Below, piece by piece: positions 36,085 to 46,580 of a stretch of DNA of 64,000 nt. A program made the translations under genes and the position numbers. Positions within the stretch are counted from its first letter, which is position 1. Each line of letters starts with the position of its first letter. Source of the DNA: Ailurus styani (taxonomy: Eukaryota; Chordata; Mammalia; Carnivora; Ailuridae); assembly GCA_002007465.1 (NCBI GenBank), contig LNAC01000231.1:1010140-1074139 (forward strand), written 5' to 3'. Below the pieces are notes generated by a model. The model had not been told where the DNA came from. It ran no database searches and saw only the letters and a program-made list of their open reading frames with translations.

Positions 36085-36485
36085 GGAATATTACTCAACC
36101 ATCAAAAAGAATGCAATTTTGCCATTTGCCATGACATGAATTGAACTAGAGGGTATTATATTAAGTGAAATAAGTCAGTCAGAGAAAGACAAATACCATA
36201 TGATTTCACTCATGTGGAATTTAAGAAATAAAACTGATGAATATAGGGGAAGGGAAGAAAAAAATAAGATGAAAACAGAGAAGGTGGCAAATCATGAGAC
36301 TCTTAATCATAGGAAACAAACTGAGGGTTGCTAGAGGGGAGGTAGGTGGGGGAATGGAGGAACTGCGTGAGAGGCATTAAGGAGGACACTTGAATGAGCA
36401 CTGTCTGCTGTATGCAACTTATGAATCACTAAATTCTATGTACGAAACTAGTATTACAGGTTATGTTAATTAAATTGAATTTAAA

Positions 36486-38311
36486 TAAGAAATTTTTAAA
36501 AAAAAGAAGAAAAAAGCTTTAAAAATAATAGGTATGTGGATAGAAATGATTTAACAAAAACTTCTAATTGGACCAATCACTTTTAAATTAGAAGAAAAAG
36601 TGCTGTTATGTTTAATAAATATATACTACTATGGTTGAGATCAAAGAGTAATATAAGTGATTTGAGTAAATTATATTAATAGTTGACTCTTGCTCCATGT
36701 ACAATTTAAAGAATAAGTCAAGAGTTAACTAGAGAAATTGACCATCGCTATTTATTAATTCCCTATCCCAGAAGATGACACAAGGCAACAGACAACAGAC
36801 TTACTTTTGACTGGCGAGGCTGACTTTCAATAACCATACAAACAAGGAGAAGCATGGTGACTGATAAAGGGCCAAGCTGTCTTTATCAGAAGAGGGATGA
36901 AGTGCATTTCGAGGATAGGATCCTGAGGGTATTCATGCACAAGTCTTCATTGACCTAATGCATGATTGATCAGTGTTGTAGTTTACCCTGCTATTCCCTG
37001 ATAGTACTCAGGCTTCCTGAGAAAGGCCATTAACTCAAAGCTGACATTCAACTGTTAGAATGAGTAGACATGAATCCATGCCAGATGACAATTTAGCTGC
37101 AGCCCTGAGCTCCTGCTGTCACCTTGCTAAGGTCCTGAGTTGTCCTAGATGGAGAGGAGGGTCTCCTGTGACAGTCACCAGCCAGCAATTTGTAGTTTCT
37201 GAGTGTGTCTACCCTGGCAAAAAATGGGCCCAAACTCTAGGGGATGGTGGGAGATTGTACTCCTGGTGATGACAAATAGCATCCATATGTGAAATGGTTG
37301 GTGCCTATCTGGTCCCCTGGTAATGTGACTAAGCCCATTGACTGGCACCTCTCTCCACTATGACCACCAATGGAATCTTGACATCTAGTGTGTACACAGT
37401 ATCTGTCACTAACTATCTTGGCCATTCCGCCTTCAGTGACCCCAAATGCCTTGCTTCTCTGACTCCACTGGGCATGGGAGGAGTGGCTGAGAGCCTTTCC
37501 TACACTGATTTCAGGAAGGAGAAACAGGCTAAGTTACAGAAGTCATCCAAGTTAAACGTCCCCAGTCTCAGCCTTTGGTCAATTCAATTAGCTTTTGTAT
37601 TTAGAATAACAGCAAAATATGGGAACATTTTACCAGATTCCATCCAATTTTCAAACCTAAATAATTTGGGGTGATGGTAATTCTTGATTAATAACTTCAG
37701 CCTGGCCTGTATATTGTGATTGGAAAGAAGAAAGAAATTAAATGTAGAAGGCACCCAGGCCTCTGCCACACAAACTCTAATAATTTCAACACCAATTTTG
37801 TACAACTACAAGGCTTGTTACCTCGTTTAGTGGCCCAAGTTTAATTTAAGAATCAACTGTCACAGCTTGTTCAACTCTCAGTAATGAGAGGCAATTTACT
37901 CAAGAGCCCTGTTATCCAAGAACCTTTCAGTTCACACACCACGAGCAGAGCAGGAGCACTGTGTTATTTTAAAAGTTAAAAATGGCACCAATATATTTTC
38001 TTTATGTAAAATTTTGTTGATCTATATTTTCATCATTCACTCTCATTAGTCAAAACAGAATCAGCTCCTAATTCAGTTCTAAACTCTTCATGGGAACTCA
38101 TTTTCATTGTGCTTTAGAAATAAATGCCAACTATTTCTAAATAACAAGATCCTAAAGGAAGAGGCCCCTTTGTTCCTCATATTAAGAAAACAGAGGGCAA
38201 TAAGAAAACCATCCTCTCACCCAAGAACTACTAACTAAACAAATAGTAAATCCAAGATATAACTTTAAAAGTGGAAAATGATTTAAAAACAACAACAAAG
38301 AGGCACTATAC
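36486..38311. other. unrecognised intronic segment next to exon 3
   Basis: No repeat family recognised over about 1.8 kb. About 37060-37560 is more GC-rich than its surroundings and holds overlapping open frames of 60-105 codons on both strands, none resembling a known protein to me. The donor of LAMA2 exon 3 closes the segment. Confidence 0.5.
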
Positions 38312-38424
38312 CTGCTGTAAATCCAGTGTAATTGTCACATAGTGGTATTCAATTCCATTCTTAATACTGGGACTCTGCCACCAAGTGTTCTTTCCATCAA
38401 TAGCATTTGTAATCGGGTGTCTCT
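38312..38424 (-). CDS. LAMA2: LAMA2 exon 3: laminin alpha-2, part of LN domain
   Basis: This 113-bp minus-strand exon encodes RHPITNAIDGKNTWWQSPSI followed by KNGIEYHYVTITLDLQQ, starting with the last two bases of a Gln codon. Laminin alpha-2 is the heavy chain of laminin-211 (merosin) in muscle and nerve basement membranes. The LN domain at its N-terminus drives laminin polymerisation. The piece corresponds to residues about 95-132 of the human protein, as I recall it, and the exon length equals the human one (c.284-396, from memory). The donor is CAG|GTATAG. The acceptor is a T/C-rich tract ending 'ctattcaaaag' before AGAGAC. Phase joins exactly with exon 2 (C|AG). One N-linked sequon (Asn-Thr-x preceded by Lys, 'KNTW') is better read as N-T-W and is not a sequon. 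No stop or frameshift is seen. Other laminin alpha chains share the fold, but the residue match is specific to alpha-2. Confidence 0.96.
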
Positions 38425-39016
38425 CTTTTGAATAGGCAGCAATATGTGAAAGGACAAAAAAAAATCATATAATGAATTTATAGCTATTTCTTTAAAGAAA
38501 AAAAAGTAAAACTAAGTTGAAAGCATCATCATGTGAATATCAAACATCAAAATAATATAAAGAGCAATTTATATCTTCAACAGAATTAATTTAATACCAA
38601 CTTTTTCACAGCACTCTCTAAGGTAGCATGAAATGCCTCAATAGTTTGGCAGTAAGAGAAGAAGTGCTCAACACTCTGGTCATCAATTCAAATAGGCAAC
38701 TTTAAAGATTACTACAGAAATTAAGTGTGAAGAAATAATACTGAGATCTAATGAATGTGTCAGTCATTCAGAGAAGCAAAAACTCCACTGTCTGAGGCAG
38801 GTCTAGAATGCCATCCACTTTGTGAACAAAAACAAAATCCTGGATTGTGGTTGAAAGGTACTTGAAGATTTACCCTGATGACACATTCATTATTACCAAG
38901 ACCTGGGCAGTCCAGGGTTATCTGGGTTTAATATAAAATGCTGTCAAATCCAGCCTATGAGACTTTTTGCAATCAGTCCTTAACTGGCCAACTTTCAACC
39001 ACTATCTAAAAAATAT
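38425..39016. other. intronic DNA, no recognised feature
   Basis: Contains the minus-strand polypyrimidine tract of the exon 3 acceptor (T run at about 38456-38464). No other element was recognised. Confidence 0.55.
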
Positions 39017-39027
39017 AATGAAAGATA

Positions 39028-39271
39028 GGGTGCCTGGGTGGTTCAGTCGGTTGAGCATTCAACTCTTGGTCTTGGCTCAGGTCATGATCTCAGGGCTGTG
39101 AGATCAAGCCCCACATGGGGCTCCATGTTCAGCCAGGAGCCTGCTTGAAGTCCTCTATCTCCTCTCCCTTGGCCCCTCCCCCTGCTCACATTTTTGTGCT
39201 CTCTCTCATAAATAAATCTTTAAATACACACACACACACACACACACGTATATATACATATACACATATAA
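39028..39271 (+). mobile_element. older CAN-SINE with (AC)n(TA)n tail
   Basis: An older SINEC form: 'gggtgcctgggtggttcagt', 'cggttgagcattcaactctt', 'ggtcatgatctcagggctgt', 'gcctgcttgaagtcctctat'. The tail has expanded to AC and TATA units at about 39228-39270. The 11-base duplication 'aatgaaagata' lies at 39017-39027 and 39272-39282. It is antisense to LAMA2. Confidence 0.95.
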
Positions 39272-39282
39272 AATGAAAGATA

Positions 39283-41738
39283 CTCCAAACCTCCCACCTA
39301 CCATTTGCCCATCCCCATCATCACTAACTCAATGGTGGAGTCTGGACAATAATGGCAAGCAGAGAGAGAATAGCACATGAAATTCTGTCCTACCAACAAA
39401 ACATGGATCTTGAGAACTTTTTAACACTAGTTCTCTAGGGAGATGTTTCCAATAAATGGCCCAAGAGTAACCTTTTAGATTAAGACACAATCTTTCTTGT
39501 AAATGGAATGGATACTTCAAATAATGAGCAAACCATATCACTACAAGGAGCAGTCATGGACCCTCCATTTACCTACACGACGTAGTAATGTAGATATGTA
39601 CTCGGATGATAACGGTGATGAAAAAAGTATGAGAGCTGGAATATGAAGAGCTGGAGTACGAGGAGCTAGATAGTCCCCCTGGCCGCACCATTTGGTATTT
39701 AACCATGGCAACTCATTTAAATTTTGTGTGCAAGTTTTGAAATAGGGATAACAAAACCGTACTCCACACCAGTGATACCCAGGTTAATTTTCAGAAAAAA
39801 AATAAATTTAAAAAATGTATGTGAGAGAGATTTGTGGAACTGATATGAGTTCCGGCTCTTTATTGATGCAAGTCACAGTAACCTCCAGTCTACTTTACTG
39901 TCATTTAATATACCATCATTATTATTTCATCAAATAATGAACAATTGAAACAAACAAAAGTTTTAAAGAACCATAATTTGAAAATGAAGAACAGTTCTTT
40001 AAAATGTGTTCATTTTGTTATCATTAAAAATTCAGAATTTCTCACTTTCTCATTTTTCCATGGACCACCAGTAAACATACCTTGGATGAGAACTCTAAAC
40101 TAGCAATGGTTACCAGAAGAACATTACAGCTATTAATATTCTAACCATTATGCATATACATAAAATAAATCATACATCTGTTCAAAATGTATACTGTTCT
40201 GAAACTTAATTAGAGCTGAAATGCATTTAATAAAAAATTTGAAAAGAACAACAAAACCAAGCAAAATGAAGTCCTCATTGCAATAGGAATTTCATAATAA
40301 AGTGAAATCATCTTCAAAGGAAAAATTTTTATTCAAAATTGAGTATTCACTAAATCTGCCATTTTTAGAGCAAATATTTTGACTATATTAGTTTTATTTT
40401 GATAGCCTGTTATGACTTGTTTAATTAAAAAGATAGAGGCTTATGTCCTTGAGTTACTTATGGGAATATGAGGGCATAGGACAGGACAAAAATATTCCAT
40501 TTTTAATGATAAATTATTTAGTTCAGCTAAACAACTGGATAGATTTTGTTTTGGATCAAGTCTTCTCACATTTGCAATCCACTGAGATGAGGCATCCTAT
40601 CTCATTACTGAAAAATAAAGCTGCTGAATGTATTTAATAATTGGCACTTGTTCTGTTGAAGCTAAGAAAGGTGTCAGGTCTTTATAATGACAGCAAATAC
40701 CATAAGCAAAACCAAATATCAAATAAATGCCCTTGTGGTATCAGTGGGTGCTGAAATTGGCACATTAGAAGTCAGAATCATAAGTGAAATATTTCTGGCA
40801 TTGCTTCTGAAGAAAAATAAATATCACAGCAAACATTCCCCAAACATCCTCCGGAATCTTCTTTACAGACTGGGTTTAATATGTGATTGAAAAACACATA
40901 CAAAACCACATTTCCAAATCAAATTTGTGGCTCTTAGGTAATTCTGAGAGAAGCTATCTAATTGGAAATTTTGATATCTGCCACCTCAGGTCAAATTGAT
41001 ATGAGAATTAGTCGCAAAATGAGGACTGGGAGATGAATCAACAATTAATCATAATCCCCATTATGAAAGTTAAATCATAATTAATTTGCAAATACCGATT
41101 AATTGTTGGCATACTTCCCTTATTTAGAATGAGATAGAAAGTTATAACATCCTCAACAGGGATAGCTACACAAGTCAATCTAAGGGCTAACTGCATCAGA
41201 AAATTGGTGAGGGAATCATAGATGAGGTAAATCTTTCAAACTGCTAGTTTTTAATTGGGAAGCACAATCTATTAACAGGAAGTTCAAGCTTCCTTTTCTT
41301 TTTTATGCTAAATGAGTACAGGCCTGCCAGATTTATTCTAGCTGTTCAATGAATTTGAAAAACGTTATCATCTATTGCTTCAACTTTTCCTAAAACATAT
41401 TCATATAATTTATTGCTAGATGTTTATTCTTATAGGGTATTGTTCTTTCTAAATTTCTAGTTCCAAAACAGGACTTTGAAATGTAATGAAGTTGGTAGTT
41501 TAAAATTAATCACACAAAGTAAATCCAGACTATGATAACTTTAAACAATACTTCAGGTAAGTAAAAATGAGGAAATACAAAAAATACCTCCTTTGCATCT
41601 TGCTTAGTTACTAAAATATTGTTTACTTTTGTCCCAATATAAAGCTTTGGGATGGGCTTGCCTAAATACAGATATCTTCCACTGAGACACAAGAGGCTGA
41701 AGGTGGAAGTGACAGGGTAGCTCTTGGACTCAGTTTGG
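39283..41738. other. repeat-poor intronic segment
   Basis: About 2.4 kb with no recognised transposon, unusual in this window. It includes a 12-bp perfect inverted repeat at 41039-41050 and 41097-41108 in a TAAT-rich stretch. No exon was recognised. Confidence 0.5.
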
Positions 41739-42112
41739 CAAATGCATCTCATCCATTTTTCCAACCAAGAGTCCCCATTCAATTATTTTCTACCCCAATC
41801 TTTGCATCTTCCTTCTATTCTGTCTCCATGACTGTACATAGTTTCTTGTTTTTCTCCTTTTCCTGGAGTACCTTTCCCTCGAATCCCAGGCAATTAGGCT
41901 TTTTAAAGCCCAACGAAGTCTGCCCACCTTCTTGGAAATTTTTCTTGATTCTTCAGTTCCCACTAGTTTTCCTCCTCAGAAATTCTGCATCACTTATTAT
42001 ATGTACCACTAGGTATATAAGCCCTGAGTTTACAGTTTCAAATATTTGTTTAATTGCTTTCTATATCCAAACCTTATCTGTTTTAACATTGTACTTACAG
42101 GCAGGAACTACA
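41739..42112 (+). mobile_element. L2-like LINE relic
   Basis: Blocks resembling the 3'UTR of L2 or a related CR1-type LINE: 'tttcctggagtacctttccc', 'aagcccaacgaagtctgccc', 'cttcttggaaatttttcttg', 'tacttacaggcaggaactac'. It is strongly diverged, and the subfamily is uncertain. Confidence 0.5.
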
Positions 42113-42190
42113 AATGCAAATATGTGTGTTTATATTTATATGCATACACATATACACACATATATATATACATGTATATACAATTTTACA
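42113..42190. repeat. alternating purine-pyrimidine TA/CA tract
   Basis: Mixed 'tatgtgtgtttatattta', 'tacacatatacacaca' and 'tatatatatacatgtata' words. The alternating pattern favours length change and Z-DNA-like or cruciform structure. Confidence 0.85.
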
Positions 42191-42229
42191 TACTTTAACT
42201 CTCCCTCTCTGCTCAGCCTATCCTAAACA

Positions 42230-43330
42230 CACATTCATACATTCCCAATCACCTGCCCACCACTCCCCACCTCGTCCCCACCATTTCCATGCCTCTGGGC
42301 TTTCTCACATTCCTCATGAAATCATCAAGGCTACCAGACTAAACCAATGGCAATTTTCATCAGGCTTCATTTTCTTCCCTAATGAACCTAAATCTCATAA
42401 TCCACCAATTCACTTATCTTCTGGCCTTTACTTCCATTTTCTTGCCACCTTATCCTTCCATTCCACTTTCTCTGTAAAACTCCATGAGGGTCAGTACAAA
42501 CATGTGATTCTTCCATTTTACCCCATATGGAACTCTTACATTATTCTCATTATGGCCCAGCAATTCTCCTATTCCCTGAAAGCAGTTAATCAAAATTTTA
42601 CTTCTTTCCTTAACAGAAGAGACCCAGACACATATGTTAATGAGAAAACCAAGAGCATTAAGAATTCCCTCCTAAATACTTCCTTCCATCTGTCTCTACT
42701 CATCTTCCCTCTTTTTGATTTGATCAGTTAAAAAGATACGTGTCTTCTAATTTAAGGCTTTCCACCTGTTTAGCGACTCACCTGTTTTTCACCTCTAGAG
42801 GACTACACCCCCACTTTTATCCTCAACTTTATCCTCAACTTTCCTGGCCTCTCCTTTCGGCACTGAAACTTGCTCAAATGCCTCCTGACTTTGAAAACCT
42901 TCAATATACCACATATACCTCTGTCGAAGTCCTCCATTCTCTTTCACATCAAGGACATTTGAGGGAATATTCCTATAATCCTTTCTTTCCTCTTTACCAC
43001 TCATTTATCAACTCTGTGGTGTGACTTTTGCCACCATAAATTCACTGACTGCTTTAACAAGGTTACCAATGGATTTCATATTGTCAAAATCAAGGAAAAT
43101 CTATCTTACACTTTTCTTACTCAAGTTCTTGGAAGCAGCTAACATTGAGGAGTACTCATTCTTCCTGAAAATTCTTTCCTTCCTCACATGCATGGTACCT
43201 GAATCTTCTGATTTCCTTCCTTGGATTCTGTTCCCCTTTATTGCCTTTCCAGATTCCACTTAACCTACCTCCCTTAGCTTTTGATGTTTCCACAGGGCTT
43301 TGACCTAGGTCCTTTTTCCTTATTTTTCTA
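42230..43330 (+). mobile_element. L2 relic (reverse transcriptase end region)
   Basis: Diverged L2 text in order: 'ccacttttatcctcaacttt', 'cctgactttgaaaaccttca', 'aaggttaccaatggatttca', 'atcttacacttttcttactc', 'ggcagctaacattg'-like text ('gcagctaacattgaggagta') and 'gggctttgacctaggtcctt'. It is not coding now, although chance open frames of up to 205 codons cross it. Confidence 0.65.
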
Positions 43331-43849
43331 TACAAAAATAAGCAAACAGGTAAGATGTGTTCCACCACTCCCCACTCCCCACTCCTATGCCCATATCATA
43401 ATAATCTACGTCATAGAAATAACCAGAGTCATTAAAAGGCAAGGAACGGTTGTGATGGTCGCCATCATTTTTCTTTTTTTTAACATTCTGTGATGCACAA
43501 GACCACCAATTTTAATCACAAAAGTCCCAATTCTCCAAATAAAATAATATTTTAGCATCTCTAAATTACACAATAGAGAAGTAACTGCACATTTCTCCCT
43601 TAACCAGTTCCAATTAAGAATGCACAATGCCTTCCAACTTTCTTTTGAGATAAAAAAAAATGTAGATTGTGAGAGAAAACTTCCTTTATAAGTTTTATAA
43701 TTTAAAAAGAGAAGGAAACTAAGCAAATTTTAAAACAATATACTTGTGAAGTTTCATACCCATTATAACTCACCTCATTGACATTAAGTATTTACATTAT
43801 TAACCTCCCCAGTATAACTTCTCAATGTGTATCTCTCAATCAACCTCTG

Positions 43850-44215
43850 TCTCTAGAATTCTTGCACACCATCCTCCCCTTCTCCATATAAATTCTTTAC
43901 CTGTTAAATCAAATTACTCATAATTAACTGAATGTATCCTGCTGTTCCATATCTCCAAGACTTGTGCATGCTTTTCCTTTTATACTTTTCATCTTACTCT
44001 TATTTTTTCAGTACATGGACCACTTTCTCACAGGAATAGTTAAACAATCTCTCTCATGTTCCCTTAACACTCAATTTACTTTTCTGCTTCTCCTATTTCC
44101 CAAGTCTCTTAAGTCTGGGGCTATGTATGATTTACCATTATGCTTCAATACAACGCATAGCTAGTAGCAGGTGTTCAAATGTTTGCCGAATAAATACATA
44201 AATGAATCTGAGATA
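43850..44215 (+). mobile_element. L2 relic (3' terminus)
   Basis: Ends with 'acgcatagctagtagcaggt', then 'gttcaaatgtttgccgaata' and 'aatacataaatgaatc', which matches the L2 terminal 'gtaggcgctcaataaatatt' region with the TGAA repeat end. The upstream part is diverged. Confidence 0.6.
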
Positions 44216-44239
44216 TCCATGTAGTTCACAGAAGCCAGC

Positions 44240-44695
44240 AAGAGGGTTTTGTATGACACCTGCCCTTAAAACACTCCTCTTGTGGTATTTAAGAACCACG
44301 ATAATATGGCTCCAGCCTCTCCACAAGACTTATCTCTACATTCTGCCTTTTGATGCTTTTAGTTCTAGCCATTCCTAAATATTTGTAGTTCCCTGAGCAA
44401 GTAAGTTTTTCTGTCTTATTCTGAACTCTCTTCTTGGCATTTCTTCTTCTCTTCTCACTCTCTGCCCAGCTAGTACTTGTCCTTGGATCTCAGCTTAAAT
44501 ATCCCTTCTTTTGGCAAGCCTTCATTTGCACCAGGACTGAATTTGTGACACTTCTCTCTCTCCTTCAGGCCCCTATACTGATTGTTTACTTTTTACTTTT
44601 TGCCCATTTCTTCATTAGTTGAAGTGAGGGACCACACCTTATTCCTGTTGGATCTTCACCGGAGTACCTGGCACATAAGTGACTAATGAATGATT
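44240..44695 (+). mobile_element. L2 relic (3'UTR)
   Basis: A second L2 end in the same direction: 'ggatctcagcttaaatatcc', 'cttttggcaagccttcattt', 'gtgagggaccacaccttatt' and 'gtacctggcacataagtgac' followed by 'taatgaatgatt'. It ends about 290 bp from LAMA2 exon 2. Confidence 0.7.
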
Positions 44696-44986
44696 AAAGC
44701 CTGCATTAATAACCACATCCTCAGATACTATCCCGGAGGTAGTAAACCTAATGACTGACACAGGTCTTCAGCTAGAAAACTCTCCTCAAGCAATGTACTT
44801 GGTACATATAAAGAATTCCAACGATGTTTGTCCGATGATAGAGAAGGGGTATAAAGCTCCCAGTGGGAGAAAAGTTCTAGGAATTCGGAAGACCACAAAC
44901 CCTTTGACTTTGAATCTCCTTCAACTCAAAATCTATCAATTGCAGATCTTAGCCAGTGCCATGCAAATACATATTAAAATACATAC

Positions 44987-45157
44987 GGTATGGATTGCTG
45001 CTGTTTTGATTGCAGATTCGACATTGGGGGTTCCTTACGGGCTGCCCAGGGACATGCTCTACCAATTTGCAATACATTTCAGGTCCTTTTTCTCCGCATG
45101 TTGCATTTGTGGTGATAAATGCATTAGAAGCAAGATTCAGGACAGCAGGGAATAAAC
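44987..45157 (-). CDS. LAMA2: LAMA2 exon 2: laminin alpha-2, start of LN domain
   Basis: This 171-bp minus-strand exon reads, after the last two bases of a Gly codon, LFPAVLNLASNAFITTNATC, then GEKGPEMYCKLVEHVPGQPV, then RNPQCRICNQNSSNPY and the first base of Gln. It matches human laminin alpha-2 residues about 38-95 as I recall them, and the length is identical (c.113-283, from memory). Cysteines of the LN domain (in NATC, MYC, QCRIC) are kept, as are N-glycosylation sequons NAT and NSS. The acceptor is excellent: 'tttgtccttcttttccag' before GTTTATT. The donor is ACC|GTATGT. Two residues differ from the human sequence I remember (Leu to Phe before ITT, Asn to Tyr after NP). No stop occurs in frame. 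Exon 1 with the signal peptide lies beyond the right edge. In muscle and Schwann cells the mature chain binds dystroglycan and integrins through its other end; this end self-assembles. Confidence 0.97.
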
Positions 45158-46329
45158 CTGGAAAAGAAGGACAAATGAAGATTTGTGGGCCAGAAACAAC
45201 AGGGTATGATTTTGCTGCATTTTAAGATGAAATTAAGATAGGATATTTTTCAGAGCATTAAATTAGTCAAAAATTAAATAATCAGTGATAATTGAATATG
45301 TGACTTAATAAAAGTACTCTATATAAATAGCATGTCTTCTCAAATGAGCATTTCTTTTGGGGTCTTAAATATAAAATCTAAACCTATCTTCTTAATTTTT
45401 AACCTCTAATACTTAATTAGGAAGAAAGTCCCATCTCTAACACACACTTAAAAAAAAAACTTCCATTCACGTTATTGGCAAAAGATCCATCTTCCATTTC
45501 AGCTATTTTATATCTAGTAGTAAACTATAATCATATGTAAAGATTTTGCACAAGTTTTCATTTATTATTATAATTATTTATAATATACTCCAATTATTAT
45601 TTAGCATTAAGTGGTTGTTATAATTCCTTTATACCCAAACTGGAGAAAATAGCAAATGATGAAAAGACTTTGGAAAACCATTCTTTACTGCCTCCTATAC
45701 TATAAGGCCATACTATATAGCAATATATTATCAGAAACAATAAGTATAGTAGTCCATGACCATACCAGCAATTATTTCTTAGATCCAATAGGAGTTTAAA
45801 CTTGCTCCGATAAAATCACAGAGACCCATCTCAGCGTAGAGTTGAGAAGTCCCTCTATTCCACATGAACTCAGGTCTTTACTTTCTGCAACTTAATATCA
45901 ATTTTGCTTCATACATGTCTAGTATTTGTATTTTACGGATCTCTTTTTAATTACAATATACTAAAGTCATTTATCAGAAGCCACAATAACTGAAAAACTT
46001 GTCTTAGAGAAAGTACATTTGAGATTAAAGATAATTTGATTCAATTTGTATAAGGAACATGTTAACCATCTAGGTGGTCTCTGCTCTATACACATGTGAA
46101 GTAGGTCTACATTAACTTAACCTCTGATAGAAAGTTCTTTATTGACTAAATCTTATGTCCTAGTGTTTTCCTGAGATCCCTAGAGTTTTGAGTTCATAAG
46201 TGTTTTCTTACCTATCTTCACACCTTAGCACATGCTAGATACAAAATACATTTGTAAAATAAACTGATTATAAATACTAGCCACATAAATGTTCTTTGCT
46301 TTATCTGTATCTTCATCCTCATCCTCACC
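45158..46329. other. intronic DNA, no recognised feature
   Basis: Starts with the exon 2 acceptor tract. The remainder is AT-rich, without a recognised repeat or exon. Confidence 0.55.
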
Positions 46330-46580
46330 ATAAGTATTATTGAATGTTGACAATGTTCCAGGAACTATTATTCTGCAGGCACTGTTCTAGCATTCTATCT
46401 TCCAGGACTAATTTGCTACAAATGATACTCTTATGAGCTGCATGCTATTATTACCCTTATTTTATTGAGATGGTCAATAACTTGCCCAGGATTGCAGTTA
46501 GAAAATAGCAGAGCTGTGAATTGAGCCCAAGAAATCTTGCTCCAGAGTCTACCCTCTTAATCACTATACTGCATGTTCTC
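46330..46580 (-). mobile_element. MIR SINE relic (antisense)
   Basis: Reverse MIR blocks in order: 'caggcactgttctagcattc', 'attacccttattttattgag', 'atggtcaataacttgcccag', 'ttagaaaatagcagagctgt', 'gaattgagcccaagaaatct' and 'ccctcttaatcactatactg', the last being the reverse of the MIR 5' end. Confidence 0.85.

Larger units (their letters stand above)
34370..36485 (+). mobile_element. 5'-truncated L1 hosting a second L1
   Basis: The L1 begins at 'agaatagaccccaaatagcc' in ORF2 and reads to 'ccattccagactttaaggtg' at about 34455. It stops, and continues exactly where expected at 34931 with 'aaagctgtagtcatcaagac'. It then runs through the ORF2 C-terminus and 3'UTR to an A-rich tail near 36485. The gap is filled by another L1 end (34456-34930). 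This host copy also holds a 58-bp-offset tandem duplication and a GT microsatellite. It is antisense to LAMA2. Confidence 0.88.
1..38311 (-). other. LAMA2: LAMA2 intron 3 (partial)
   Basis: This is the sequence downstream, in gene direction, of exon 3, whose donor (CAG|GTATAG on the minus strand) lies at 38311. The intron runs leftwards to the window edge, so at least 38.3 kb of it is present. I searched by eye for the reverse complement of the conserved exon 4 region and saw none, so exon 4 probably lies beyond base 1. The intron is dominated by L1, SINEC, L2 and MIR copies listed separately. Confidence 0.85.
38425..44986 (-). other. LAMA2: LAMA2 intron 2
   Basis: A complete intron of 6562 bp between exon 2 (donor C|GTATGT at 44986) and exon 3 (acceptor CAAAAG at 38425). 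It is a phase 1 intron, since it splits a Gln codon after the first base. It contains one old SINEC, a repeat-poor middle part and a series of L2 relics near exon 2. Confidence 0.95.

Noticed and set aside
1..38311. LAMA2 exon 4
   Set aside because: I looked on the minus strand for the conserved next exon of the LN domain and found no match. It is likely beyond the left edge.
42114..42731. 205-codon open frame and the overlapping 163-codon frame at 41735
   Set aside because: They start in or cross a TA/CA tract and continue through L2-like text. The composition is low-complexity and there are no domains.
44751..45155. 134-codon plus-strand frame at the LAMA2 exon
   Set aside because: It is the antisense shadow of exon 2. 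The minus strand has the splice sites and the laminin residues.
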